64,000 nucleotides of DNA from Oscillospiraceae bacterium (GTDB taxonomy: Bacteria; Bacillota; Clostridia; Oscillospirales; Oscillospiraceae). Position numbers and translations under genes: made by a program. The notes under the pieces are model-generated. The model was not told where the DNA came from. It was given only the letters and a program-made list of their open reading frames with translations, and did no database searches. The stretch spans positions 1 through 64,000 of the forward strand of contig JAFQCX010000037.1 in NCBI GenBank assembly GCA_017416245.1, written 5' to 3'. Positions 1 through 7,692 of the stretch are shown here, piece by piece; position 1 is the first letter of the stretch, and each line of letters opens with the position of its first letter.

Positions 1-62
1 TCGTATCTCCCCAAAACTGTGACCAACTTTTGACCAACAAAAGTCCGGTAAAAGAAAATAAT

Positions 63-150
63 CGGTATAATAGCACTATATATCGGAAGCTATTATAGTG
101 GCTACCACCACATATCTACAAAACCAAAAATCCGCCATCGAATGGGAATA
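63..150 (+). repeat. dispersed repeat, diverged copy R1
   Basis: This stretch resembles 11875-11962 in order and spacing. Both run GGTATAATnGCACTA, a variable centre, then CACATATCTACAAA, CCAAAAATCC and CCATCGARTGGGAAT. The centre here can form a small hairpin (CACTATA against TATAGTG) that the other copy does not keep. The TATAAT looks like a -10 box. With copies at 7198 and 11818 it forms a small repeat family that marks the edges of accessory blocks. Its nature (MITE-like, recombination scar or promoter-bearing repeat) is unknown. Confidence 0.6.
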
Positions 151-224
151 ATACCAAATATCAAAGAACAGACCAAATCATTCCCAAAGGAACAATTTTG
201 GCTATTCTCTAACCCAATAAAAAT

Positions 225-262
225 ATGCCTTCTGCGTTTACTCGCAGAGGGCATTTTTTATA
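225..262 (+). terminator. rho-independent terminator
   Basis: A 12-bp stem (225-236 with 243-254, one G-T wobble) closes a six-base loop and is followed by a run of six or more T on the plus strand. No plus-strand gene upstream of it lies within the window. Confidence 0.75.
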
Positions 263-485
263 CTTATCCCCACTCAATTGTGCCGGTGGGCTTGGAGATC
301 CAGGCTAAACGGACAACTTTTTATATATGCCGATATAGGCTTTATTAATTGTATCTAAGGGAATGTTTTTTATTCTACTAATGGGAATAGTGAATGTTCT
401 ACTATGATACCTACACCTCTGATAGCTCCTGATTTCAAGGAATTTTACAGTTCCCATTTTGCTATTGGCAGCATTATGACAGCAA

Positions 486-520
486 AAAATCAAAAAGCAT
501 CCCGAATATTTTCGGGATGC
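486..520 (-). terminator. terminator of the GH2 gene
   Basis: Perfect 10-bp stem GCATCCCGAA/TTCGGGATGC (497-506 and 511-520) with a four-base loop. On the minus strand it is followed by a T-rich run (486-496). It sits 17 bp past the stop codon of the GH2 gene. Confidence 0.85.
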
Positions 521-536
521 TCTTTAACGTATATAC

Positions 537-2243
537 CTAGTCCTCTATAGCGGCTTTACGGGATATTATTTTTCGAACAGTCTCTGCGTGGAATTTCGCT
601 TTTCTTTCATATGTGTATAAACCGTTTTGCTCCTGTTCTACATCGGTAAGCTGCGTGTAACAGAAACCGAACATATATTTATTATCCAACAAAACATCTG
701 TGAGGGATTTTAACCGCTCGATAAACTCTTCCTGTGTTTTCGGAGCATTGCCGTAGCCCCAGCCCTCTTGATCTGTCCAGCGAATTCCACCGTATTCGCT
801 AACAAAGAACGGTTTCTTTCCGTCATAGTGTTGACGATTTTCATAGGCAGAGTGAAAATCAAACATATTGCTTTCCCCAAGCGGTTCATAGTGCTTGGCA
901 AAAAGCTCAGGGTTTTGTTCATAATCATGCAAATCGTATATGTCGGTTATCACGTGAAAATTGCCGCTGGCATCGATACACGGGCGTGTAGGATCCACCG
1001 CTTTTGTGCTTTTATAAACCAAGGCAAGTAAATCATCAAACTGTTTGCGGCCATGTTGATCCCACGTTTCATTGAGCGGACACCAACCAACAATGGCAGG
1101 ATGATTAAAATCTCTTTCAATTTCCTCTAACCATTCAGGCAGGATTCCATAAACGCTATCAGCGTATGAATGATCCAGTCCCCAGTTTGGATATTCACCC
1201 CAAACAATATATCCCAAACGGTCGCAGTGATACAAAAAACGCTCCTCGAACACTTTTTCATGGAGTCTTGCGCCGTTAAATCCCATAGCCAGTGACCGCT
1301 CAATATCCGCAATCAGTTCCTTTTCTGAGGGAGCGGTATAAATGCCGTCGGGATAATAGCCCTGATCCAAAATTAAACGCTGAAAGACAGATTTGCCGTT
1401 GATTAAGAATTTGTGTCCGTCAAGTTGCAGGGAGCGAAGGCCAAAATAACTGTTTACTTTGTCGTCGCCGTAGGTCAAAACCAAATCATAAAGACGACCG
1501 TTGCCGACCTCCCACAAATGCGTTTCCGAAAGAGATATGTTTAACTCGGTAATACCGCCGTTAGACGCAACGCTGTTTTTTCCTACCGACTTACCCTTAT
1601 AAAAAGCCTCAGCAGAGAAAGTGCCACTACCGCAAAGTTCTGCCGAAATATGGACGCTTGCATTGCTTGGATTCGTTACATATTTCACTTTTTCTATATG
1701 GATTTTGGGGACGAACTCAAGCCACACGGTTTGCCAAATTCCTGTTGTACGGGTGTAATAACATCCATATGAACCGAACGCTTCGCATTGCTTTCCCGAA
1801 GGTATCAGGCGATTACGGGTATCGTCAATCGCATTCACTGTTACAATATTTGTGCCGACCTTAATATAGTCCGTTATATCAACACAGAAGGAAACATAAC
1901 CGCCTTTGTGCGTAAAGCATTTTTGCCCGTTAATATAAACGATTGCTTCGTAGTCTACGGCACCAAAATGGAGAAATGTTAAGTTGCCAATTTGCTTCTC
2001 GGTAATTTCAAACGCTCTTTTATACCAAACAGAATTCATAAAATCAACATTTCCTATTCCGGAAAGTTTGCTTTCGGGACAAAAAGGCACATTGATTTTC
2101 AAGGAAAATTCTTCATTTGTATCAAAAAGGTTTCTGGCAGCTCCGCTATTACTGTTGTCGATCTCAAACTGCCATTCCCCGTTTAAATTCAGCCAGTTTT
2201 CCCGTTCAAACTGCGGTTTTGGATGCTCCGTTCTGTAAAGCAT
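537..2243 (-). CDS. glycoside hydrolase family 2 (beta-galactosidase/beta-glucuronidase-like)
   Basis: A 568-residue GH2 enzyme expected to remove a terminal beta-linked sugar from an oligosaccharide. Order of parts: N-terminal sugar-binding jelly roll (about 15-180), immunoglobulin-like sandwich (about 180-275), then the TIM barrel. The acid/base glutamate is E392 in the WCPLNETW motif and the nucleophile is E483 in VSEYGG, so the active site appears intact. Length is close to beta-glucuronidase (about 600). No signal peptide is visible, so it is probably cytoplasmic and acts on imported oligosaccharides. The start is supported by an AGGAGTGA ribosome site. It has its own promoter and terminator. 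It is more AT-rich than the operon beside it, and its first 58 codons recur as a broken copy at 7379-7555. The exact sugar cannot be read from sequence. Confidence 0.9.
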   Translation of the reverse strand: MLYRTEHPKPQFERENWLNLNGEWQFEIDNSNSGAARNLFDTNEEFSLKINVPFCPESKLSGIGNVDFMNSVWYKRAFEITEKQIGNLTFLHFGAVDYEAIVYINGQKCFTHKGGYVSFCVDITDYIKVGTNIVTVNAIDDTRNRLIPSGKQCEAFGSYGCYYTRTTGIWQTVWLEFVPKIHIEKVKYVTNPSNASVHISAELCGSGTFSAEAFYKGKSVGKNSVASNGGITELNISLSETHLWEVGNGRLYDLVLTYGDDKVNSYFGLRSLQLDGHKFLINGKSVFQRLILDQGYYPDGIYTAPSEKELIADIERSLAMGFNGARLHEKVFEERFLYHCDRLGYIVWGEYPNWGLDHSYADSVYGILPEWLEEIERDFNHPAIVGWCPLNETWDQHGRKQFDDLLALVYKSTKAVDPTRPCIDASGNFHVITDIYDLHDYEQNPELFAKHYEPLGESNMFDFHSAYENRQHYDGKKPFFVSEYGGIRWTDQEGWGYGNAPKTQEEFIERLKSLTDVLLDNKYMFGFCYTQLTDVEQEQNGLYTYERKAKFHAETVRKIISRKAAIED

Positions 2244-2272
2244 GAATAATCACTCCTTTTTTAACTCTTTTA

Positions 2273-2301
2273 GAAATAACAAAAAAACGTAAATTTGTCA
2301 A
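2273..2301 (-). promoter_or_regulatory. promoter of the GH2 gene
   Basis: Minus-strand TTGACA (2296-2301) and a weak -10 TATTTC (2273-2278) separated by 17 bp, placed between the upstream terminator and the GH2 start. The -35 and its surroundings are retained in the duplicate at 7596-7601. Confidence 0.5.
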
Positions 2302-2311
2302 TATTAGATGC

Positions 2312-2340
2312 AAAAGACTCCCTTAAAAAGGGAGTCTTTT
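2312..2340 (-). terminator. terminator of the isomerase operon
   Basis: Stem AAAAGACTCCC / GGGAGTCTTTT (2312-2322, 2330-2340), A/T-flanked, directly after the stop of the 2346-3185 gene. It ends the three-gene operon and isolates the GH2 gene. An identical hairpin is present at 7612-7640. Confidence 0.9.
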
Positions 2341-2345
2341 GCGTT

Positions 2346-3185
2346 TTACAGAATGCTTTCCAGATACTTCATATTGTTCAGGGCGCTTTCTGCGTTGGAA
2401 GAGGGAGCCTTATCCTGCTCGATGCAGTAGTAGCCGTCGTAGTTCACACTGTCCAGAATCTTGAAGATTTCGGGGAAGTCAATGTTACCCTTGCCCAGCT
2501 CGGAGAAGTTGCTGTAAATCTCCTTACTGCTCCGGGAGAAGCCCATGGAGCCAATATCGGTACCGTAGGGGAAGTCCTTCAGATGGGTGAAGCCGACTCG
2601 GTCAGCATGCTTGCGGATCACCTTGACGGGATCGGCGTCGGCTGCGATCAAGTGAGCCACATCAGGAGCAAACTTGACCAGTTCGGGGTCGGTATTTGCC
2701 ATTATGTAGTCAATTTCTTTCTCGAACATGAACCAAGTGTTGTGGTGGGGATGCAGACAGGGAGTGATACCGAAGTCCTTGGAAATATTGGCAAACCTGT
2801 TGATGATGTCCAGCTCGTAATTCAGCGCATCCTGCGGCATATCATCGGGCTTGCTGTTATCAGGACGGAAGCTGGTACCCTGCAGACAGACACGCTTAAC
2901 ATCCAGCGCAGCTGCAAACTCCAGTTCCTTTTCCAGGTTCTTGAAGACATCGGCATCAGCTTCCCGATTACCCAGACCGAAGAAGAAGCTGATCGTCTTC
3001 ACGTTATAACGGTCCAGCACCTCTTTGTAGGCCTCGAGATCCCAGTCAAAGGTATACATAACGTTCTTGGTGCATTCCACTTGGGTATAGCCGATCTCAG
3101 CCACTTCCTTGGCGGCCTTTTCTATCTGCTCGGGCTTCTTAGTGCCCCAGGGCCAAATTGCATATGCGAGCTTAGACCTATCCAT
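2346..3185 (-). CDS. sugar phosphate isomerase/epimerase (TIM barrel, AP-endonuclease-2 fold)
   Basis: A 279-residue protein of the xylose-isomerase-like TIM-barrel superfamily, whose members isomerise or epimerise sugars, keto-sugars or inositol derivatives with a divalent metal. Recognisable segments are an N-terminal WPWGTK strand, the HPHHNTWF strand around residue 150, APDVAHL, and a terminal GYYCIEQD strand that carries a metal-ligand glutamate. It is the last gene of an operon with a ceramidase-like protein (4406-5746) and a DegT-type enzyme (3216-4406) and ends at the strong terminator at 2312. The substrate is not identifiable. The final codons of this gene also occur beside the duplicated fragment at 7651-7659. 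Confidence 0.8.
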   Translation of the reverse strand: MDRSKLAYAIWPWGTKKPEQIEKAAKEVAEIGYTQVECTKNVMYTFDWDLEAYKEVLDRYNVKTISFFFGLGNREADADVFKNLEKELEFAAALDVKRVCLQGTSFRPDNSKPDDMPQDALNYELDIINRFANISKDFGITPCLHPHHNTWFMFEKEIDYIMANTDPELVKFAPDVAHLIAADADPVKVIRKHADRVGFTHLKDFPYGTDIGSMGFSRSSKEIYSNFSELGKGNIDFPEIFKILDSVNYDGYYCIEQDKAPSSNAESALNNMKYLESIL

Positions 3186-3215
3186 ATATGCATTCTCCTT
3201 ATGATTGGTTTGCGA

Positions 3216-4406
3216 TTACAGTTGCTTCGCTACATCACGCAGACCGGCGATGATAGCGTCCATATCCTTTTCGGTCCACTCGGGACGGATGTAGATATAG
3301 GCCTGACGGGACATTTCCAGCTTGGAGGCAGGACACATATCCCGGCTGTATTCCATCCGCAGTCCCTGATTGGCTTCCATCAGGAAGGGGTTCATCTTGG
3401 GGTGGAAGGCACCCTTGTGGCGGAACAGAATCTCCCATGCCCAGCAGACATGCTTGCCGGTGTGGATGGGCTGCTCGCCGCGAACATAGGGTCTTTTCAG
3501 CACAGAGAACTTCTCAGCAGTGGCTTCGTTTTCGAAAGCAAAGCGCAGGATGTTGCCGCATTCGCCGTCAAAGTCATTGCTTCGGCCGCGAATCAGACCG
3601 AAGTCCTTGACCTGCTCATAGATGTAGTTCCGATTTCTACGCAGATCGTTTATGATGCCGTCCAGACGGGACAGCTGTACCCGCATAATGGCTGCAGTGA
3701 TCTCGTTGGCGCGGAACTCAGAGCCTGCGTGCAGGTGTTCGTCCAGGTCGTCCAGCTCTTTGCCAAAATAGGGACATCCGCTGCTGTCATGGTAGATATA
3801 AGCGCGCTCATAAATATCCTTGCGCTTACAAGCCAAGCCGCCGCCTTCGCCGGCGCTAATGTTCTTGAAGTAGTTGTAGCTGTAAGCACCGGCATCGCCC
3901 CAAGTGCCCAGCTTCTTGCCCTGGAAGCTGCCGCCAACGGCCTGGCAGGCGTCCTCAAGCACATAAATGCCGTGCTTTTCCGCAATGGCGCACAGCGCTG
4001 CCATATCGGCGGGCATACCCTGCATATGTACGGGGATAATCGCCTTCGTGTTGGGAGTGATTGCTGCTTCCACTGCGGTGGGGGACATAGTGCAGGAGTC
4101 GTCCACATCCACGATCACGGGAATGGCGCCAGCTGCCAGAACGGACAGTGCGGTGGCAATATAGGTGTAGGCGGGAACCAGCACTTCGTCGCCGGGGCCG
4201 ATGCCCAGAGCAACCAGCGCGCTGATCAGAGCGCCCTTACCGGAGGTGAGCAGAAAATAGTGCTCTGCATTCAGGTACGCTTTCATATCCCGTTCGAAGT
4301 CCAGCACTTCGTGGACAGGAGCATTGGGGTCCATGACCCGGAACATCCGGCCGTTACGGATAACGTTGGCAACTGCATTGATTTCTTCTTCGCCAATTCT
4401 ATACAT
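3216..4406 (-). CDS. DegT/DnrJ/EryC1/StrS-family PLP-dependent protein
   Basis: A 396-residue fold-type I PLP enzyme of the sugar aminotransferase family. The PLP-ring aspartate is D152 in EDACQA and the Schiff-base lysine is K181 in YNYFKNISAGEGGG, both intact, so a catalytic transaminase or a related dehydratase is expected. Family members usually transfer an amino group from glutamate to a keto-sugar, often in surface glycan synthesis. Here the partners look catabolic, so it may act in reverse or on a free keto-sugar. The start codon overlaps the stop of the upstream gene as TAATG (shared base 4406), with GGAGGAA in front, which points to translational coupling. The next gene follows after 30 bp. 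Confidence 0.88.
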   Translation of the reverse strand: MYRIGEEEINAVANVIRNGRMFRVMDPNAPVHEVLDFERDMKAYLNAEHYFLLTSGKGALISALVALGIGPGDEVLVPAYTYIATALSVLAAGAIPVIVDVDDSCTMSPTAVEAAITPNTKAIIPVHMQGMPADMAALCAIAEKHGIYVLEDACQAVGGSFQGKKLGTWGDAGAYSYNYFKNISAGEGGGLACKRKDIYERAYIYHDSSGCPYFGKELDDLDEHLHAGSEFRANEITAAIMRVQLSRLDGIINDLRRNRNYIYEQVKDFGLIRGRSNDFDGECGNILRFAFENEATAEKFSVLKRPYVRGEQPIHTGKHVCWAWEILFRHKGAFHPKMNPFLMEANQGLRMEYSRDMCPASKLEMSRQAYIYIRPEWTEKDMDAIIAGLRDVAKQL

Positions 4407-5746
4407 TATTGTTCCTCCATTTCTCTGATAAGCGCAAGATTTTGATTGATTAATTCTGTGTCGGCATCCTCTGTCAGCAGGTATGCACCACGGTAACGGG
4501 AGCTCCAGATTTCGTAACCACCCCGAGCGATTTCTTCTTTGTTGGGAAGATAACCATTGGTGCCGTTGGCATTGGACATAGACAAGGTGTATTCTACCGG
4601 GCTGAATTCATCCAGCCGCAGGGAGATCATAGTGAAGATCTCAAAAGGATGAGGAACGAACACCACCGGTCCAATCTTGACCAAGGTCTGACGGTAGGAC
4701 AGACCGGTTTCCGGCTCCTTGCCGGCGGCTTCAATGACTTTCTGCCAGCGGTTGCGTTCATACGTCTTCATAGGACTGTTGAGAGCCGCCTGTGCCAGTT
4801 TCTCATAATTCGTCTTGGCTTCTTCGACAGAGGGCAGCGGCTCGTAGGTCAGGTGGATATCACCGGTGTTGACAGCAACACAGGGGGTAAAATAAGAGGT
4901 AATGCGATTATAGGCTTCCGCGGCATCCACAGCAGCCATACCGCCCACTTCCATTGCCTGTTCAATGGTGTTCAGGATTCGCTCACCGCTCTTTTTGCGG
5001 CGGCTGAAGTCCCGGGGTGCTACATCACCGATGGCTCCGTTGAGAAATACGCAGGGCGCATCGGTCATCCATTCGATCCGGTCGGTCATCACGCCGGACC
5101 AGTCCCGGGTCACAGGAGATTCGGGGTAGGGGCCACCGGCGGCAGTGCCGTGTGCACCGAAATGGATAATGGTTCCCAAAGCTTTCTTTTCATCGACGGC
5201 GGAAACAAAACTGATGACCCGCATCCGGGGATCGTAAGGACCATGGGGATTTCTGCCCAGAGAGACAGTGCCGTTTTCCCTGATCGCACGGCGGTTAATG
5301 CCTGTACGGGTTTCGATCTGACCGATACCCATCCTGGCTTCTTCCATTGTTTCGGCTGCATCGCAGATGGCCTTCACTACACCGGGCAGGAAGATTTCTT
5401 CAATATAGCTGCTGTCGGCCTCGCCCCAACCGGGAACAGAGTTGAGGGGAGGACCGGAATGGGTGTGGGTGGCGGAGAAAATCAGATGCTTGATACCGGT
5501 CTTCTCTTCCACCAGCTTGGTGATGCGCTGGCAGATGGGGGCGGGAACGGAACATACGGTCACTGTTACCAAGGCGGCAGACACAGCACCGTCGGAAACT
5601 ACAATAGCAGTAGCGGTTAGATCATCGTGGATGGAAGCGGCAAATCTGTTGGTGGGATAGCCACACAGGCGGGTTCCCAACTTGGGTGTGATAATTGCCT
5701 TTCCGGAGCCGACCAAAAACCGTTTTCGTGTGTTTTCAGTATGCAT
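4406..5746 (-). CDS. neutral/alkaline ceramidase-like N-terminal domain protein
   Basis: A 446-residue protein matching the N-terminal catalytic domain of neutral/alkaline non-lysosomal ceramidases. Visible marks are the opening VGSGKAIITP strand, the zinc-site motif ATHTHSGP with H94 and H96, and a further histidine cluster FGAHGTAAGG near residue 200. True ceramidases are secreted and about 650-750 residues with a C-terminal domain; this one has no signal peptide and no such domain. Bacterial short forms of this family are common and mostly uncharacterised. Being first in an operon with a DegT-type enzyme and a sugar isomerase, it more plausibly cleaves an amide (for example an N-acyl amino-sugar or polyol) than ceramide. 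The ROK regulator diverges from it. Confidence 0.8.
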   Translation of the reverse strand: MHTENTRKRFLVGSGKAIITPKLGTRLCGYPTNRFAASIHDDLTATAIVVSDGAVSAALVTVTVCSVPAPICQRITKLVEEKTGIKHLIFSATHTHSGPPLNSVPGWGEADSSYIEEIFLPGVVKAICDAAETMEEARMGIGQIETRTGINRRAIRENGTVSLGRNPHGPYDPRMRVISFVSAVDEKKALGTIIHFGAHGTAAGGPYPESPVTRDWSGVMTDRIEWMTDAPCVFLNGAIGDVAPRDFSRRKKSGERILNTIEQAMEVGGMAAVDAAEAYNRITSYFTPCVAVNTGDIHLTYEPLPSVEEAKTNYEKLAQAALNSPMKTYERNRWQKVIEAAGKEPETGLSYRQTLVKIGPVVFVPHPFEIFTMISLRLDEFSPVEYTLSMSNANGTNGYLPNKEEIARGGYEIWSSRYRGAYLLTEDADTELINQNLALIREMEEQ

Positions 5747-5769
5747 AGTTACACTCCTTTTTCGAAAGT

Positions 5770-5832
5770 GAAACGGAATTCAACGAACCGTTTCCTTAAT
5801 AATAAGTATAATAAAACCTTGGAACAAGTCAA
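5770..5832 (-). promoter_or_regulatory. promoter and possible operator of the ceramidase-like operon
   Basis: On the minus strand TTGACT (5827-5832) and TATACT (5805-5810) are 16 bp apart, a strong sigma-A promoter. Just downstream, GAAACGG and CCGTTTC (5770-5776, 5788-5794) form a 7-bp-arm inverted repeat in the leader, a possible binding site for the divergent ROK repressor. Confidence 0.7.
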
Positions 5833-5912
5833 GTTTTCTATGAAATTAACCCGTATTTTTTTGATGCGGTTGAAAATTTAGCTGTGTTTTTTTACAATTC
5901 GCAGTAAAATTT

Positions 5913-5952
5913 CCTTAAATGGCTTGTAATTTAAGGACATAGGAGATATAAT
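5913..5952 (+). promoter_or_regulatory. ROK gene promoter with perfect palindrome
   Basis: TTGTAA (5924-5929) and TATAAT (5947-5952), 17 bp apart, precede the ROK gene. A perfect inverted repeat CCTTAAAT / ATTTAAGG with an 8-bp centre (5913-5936) covers the -35 box, as expected for an autoregulatory operator. Confidence 0.7.
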
Positions 5953-5974
5953 TCCAGACAGGAGGTGGTTTGCA

Positions 5975-7171
5975 ATGAAAACCATTCACGATTTTCAGTT
6001 TACACCCATTCAAAAAAAGATCTTAAGCACCGCCTATTGCAACCCGAGGATCTCTCGCCGGGAATTGGCAGAAAAGGCAGGGATCAGCGAGAAGTCCGTG
6101 ATCCGGTATGCAGGCGATTTCTTAAATCAGCATATTTTTATCAACCAGGAGGCCTGCAGCAATGCGGTGGGCCGCCACGCAGAATTGCTGCAGATCAATC
6201 CGGAGTGGTTTACTGTGCTATCCGCAGATGTGGGTGCCTATTCCGTGAAGATCGGCATTGTAGATTTAAGCGGCAGGATTCTGTTCCGGAAGATATGGGT
6301 AAAAGGCGAAGGTTGGACACCCCACACGTTAACTGCTGAAATGCTCTGTGAGAAAATGCAGCAGGTGCTGGAAGAAAGCGGTTTGAAGCCCATTGGTCTG
6401 GGGTTGAGTATCAGCGGATTGATTGACCGAGATCGGCAATCTATTCGGTACTGCCCCAATTTAGCACAGCTGCGGGATATTCACGTGCAGAAAGCGTTTG
6501 GAGAAACCTTGGGACTGCCGGTGTGTTTGGACACCAGCGCCCGGTGCCTGGCACTGGCGGAGGCCCGTTATGGCAGACATAAGGATGCTTCCAATTTGCT
6601 TTACATTTCTGCCGGTCACAGTATCAGCGCCGGCGTGATTCTGGATGGCAAGATTTTCCGGGGCACTGCCGGTTCCGCAGGTGAATTGGGACATATTAAG
6701 GTGTCAGATGACCGTGTCCGCTGCACCTGCGGTTCCACCGGGTGTTTGGAGCTGTATGCCACAGTCCCTATGATCGCAAAAAGTATCCGTTGCCGGTTAA
6801 GCAACTTCATCGGCTATTCTCCCCTTCCGGCACTGTCCAGTGACTGGAGCAATTTGCAGGTATCACAAATACAGGAAGGCTTCCGGCTGAAGGATAAAAT
6901 TGTGCTGGAATGCATGACAGACGCCGGGCATCTGCTGGGACGTGCCACATCCAGCTTTGTCAGCAGCTACAATCCCAGCTTAGTAGTGTTCGGTGGCTGT
7001 TTGGGGGAATTGTATCCATATGTGATTGAAGAAGCCATCCGGGAGATTGAACGGGTGACCCTGTCTTCCACACTGCAGGATATTGAAATCACAAAGTCGG
7101 CATTGGACTCCTGCGACGCGGCTATTTTGGGCGCAGCACTGCAGGTGCAGGATAAATTTTTTGGGCTGTAA
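5975..7171 (+). CDS. ROK-family transcriptional regulator
   Basis: A 398-residue NagC/XylR-like regulator. A winged helix-turn-helix fills about residues 8-60 (ISRRELAEKAGISEKSVIRY). The ROK sugar-binding domain follows, with the zinc-binding CTCGSTGCLE signature typical of the family. ROK regulators are generally released from DNA by a sugar or sugar phosphate. It is divergent from the ceramidase-like/DegT/isomerase operon and the shared 228-bp gap holds both promoters and two inverted repeats, so it very likely controls that operon and itself. The ATG follows a clear AGGAGG site. A dispersed repeat begins 26 bp after its stop. Confidence 0.92.
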   Translation: MKTIHDFQFTPIQKKILSTAYCNPRISRRELAEKAGISEKSVIRYAGDFLNQHIFINQEACSNAVGRHAELLQINPEWFTVLSADVGAYSVKIGIVDLSGRILFRKIWVKGEGWTPHTLTAEMLCEKMQQVLEESGLKPIGLGLSISGLIDRDRQSIRYCPNLAQLRDIHVQKAFGETLGLPVCLDTSARCLALAEARYGRHKDASNLLYISAGHSISAGVILDGKIFRGTAGSAGELGHIKVSDDRVRCTCGSTGCLELYATVPMIAKSIRCRLSNFIGYSPLPALSSDWSNLQVSQIQEGFRLKDKIVLECMTDAGHLLGRATSSFVSSYNPSLVVFGGCLGELYPYVIEEAIREIERVTLSSTLQDIEITKSALDSCDAAILGAALQVQDKFFGL

Positions 7172-7197
7172 AAGGATATGCAGCAATTCATTTCCAC

Positions 7198-7294
7198 CGG
7201 CACCATCGAGTGGAAATCATTTGCAAGTGCCAAAAAACCTTGATTTTACAAGTCTGGTATAATCGCACTACAGTTTGAATGCTGTTACACCAGT
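7198..7294 (+). repeat. 97-bp direct repeat, left copy R2
   Basis: Positions 7198-7294 match 11818-11914 along their full 97 bp with two visible substitutions (TTTGCAAG/TTTACAAG and AAGTCTGG/AAGGCTGG). The repeat starts with CCATCGAGTGGAAAT and contains TGGTATAATCGCACTA. The two copies bracket the AT-rich 7295-11817 block in the same orientation. Identity stops abruptly after CCAGT. Confidence 0.9.
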
Positions 7295-7378
7295 ACACAC
7301 ATCACCTTAATCGTTTCTCTGGAATGTCGAAATTGTTTTAAAAACGCAATCTAGTTCTCACCTTATGCTGATCAAAAC

Positions 7379-7555
7379 TTGCTTTCAGGACAAAAAGGCA
7401 CATTGATTTTCAAGGAAAATTCTTCATTTGTATCAAAAAGGTTTCTGGCCGCTCCGCTATTGCTGTTGTCGATCTCAAACTGCCATTCCCCGTTTAAATT
7501 CAGCCAGTTTTCCCGTTCAAACTGCGGTTTTGGATGCTCCGTTCTGTAAAATCAT
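7379..7555 (-). pseudogene. truncated, frameshifted GH2 5' fragment
   Basis: A remnant of the glycosidase gene at 537-2243. It keeps the sequence coding for the first ~58 residues, but an extra base right after the ATG (7553-7555) shifts the frame, and the rest of the gene is missing. It carries no catalytic residues and cannot make a product. It shows that a second GH2 copy, or a copied chromosomal junction, once existed beside the cassette. Confidence 0.88.
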
Positions 7556-7611
7556 AAATAGTCACTCCTTTTTTAAGTAACAAAAGACGTAAATTTGTCA
7601 ATATTATATGC

Positions 7612-7640
7612 AAAAGACTCCCTTAAAAAGGGAGTCTTTT
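7612..7640 (-). terminator. duplicated terminator, now behind the AraC gene
   Basis: Same stem as 2312-2340 (AAAAGACTCCC / GGGAGTCTTTT). It now lies about 50 bp past the stop of the minus-strand AraC gene and probably terminates it. Confidence 0.8.
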
Positions 7641-7692
7641 GCATCTTACAGAATGCTTTGGGGTGTATATCAATTGTACCAAAGGCGAAGCT

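Larger units (their letters stand above)
1..536. other. left-edge intergenic region
   Basis: No convincing gene lies here; short open frames are crossed by a strong hairpin. It contains a small inverted repeat around 27-45 (arms ACTTTTG and CAAAAGT around a repeated TGACCAAC), the repeat copy at 63-150, a plus-strand terminator at 225-262 and the minus-strand terminator of the GH2 gene at 486-520. The plus-strand terminator suggests that a gene upstream of the window, or a short transcript starting near the TATAAT in the repeat, ends here. Confidence 0.6.
7379..7659 (-). repeat. segmental duplication of 2068-2359
   Basis: This block repeats the junction between the GH2 gene and the isomerase gene: the first 58 GH2 codons, the leader with its TTGACA, the terminator hairpin, and the last five codons of the isomerase. 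A few substitutions and an indel of about 11 bp in the leader separate the copies (292 versus 281 bp). Both ends break inside what were coding sequences. Confidence 0.9.
7172..7692. other. 521-bp accessory junction without an intact gene
   Basis: This gap between the ROK gene and the AraC gene holds the left direct repeat (7198-7294), about 80 bp of unassigned AT-rich sequence, a broken copy of the GH2 start (7379-7555) and a copied terminator (7612-7640). Between the ROK stop and the repeat, ATTTCCAC/GTGGAAAT (7190-7197, 7210-7217) can pair around the repeat boundary. Confidence 0.75.

Noticed and set aside
142..348. possible small gene at the left edge
   Set aside because: It is crossed by a strong terminator hairpin (225-262) and lacks a ribosome site.
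2295..4445. 716-codon open frame on the plus strand
   Set aside because: It lies opposite the isomerase and the DegT-type gene, which have intact motifs and ribosome sites. The antisense frame has no recognisable domain and is a by-product of biased codon use.
4406..5746. genuine secreted ceramidase
   Set aside because: No signal peptide and no C-terminal ceramidase domain; only the N-terminal catalytic-type domain is present.
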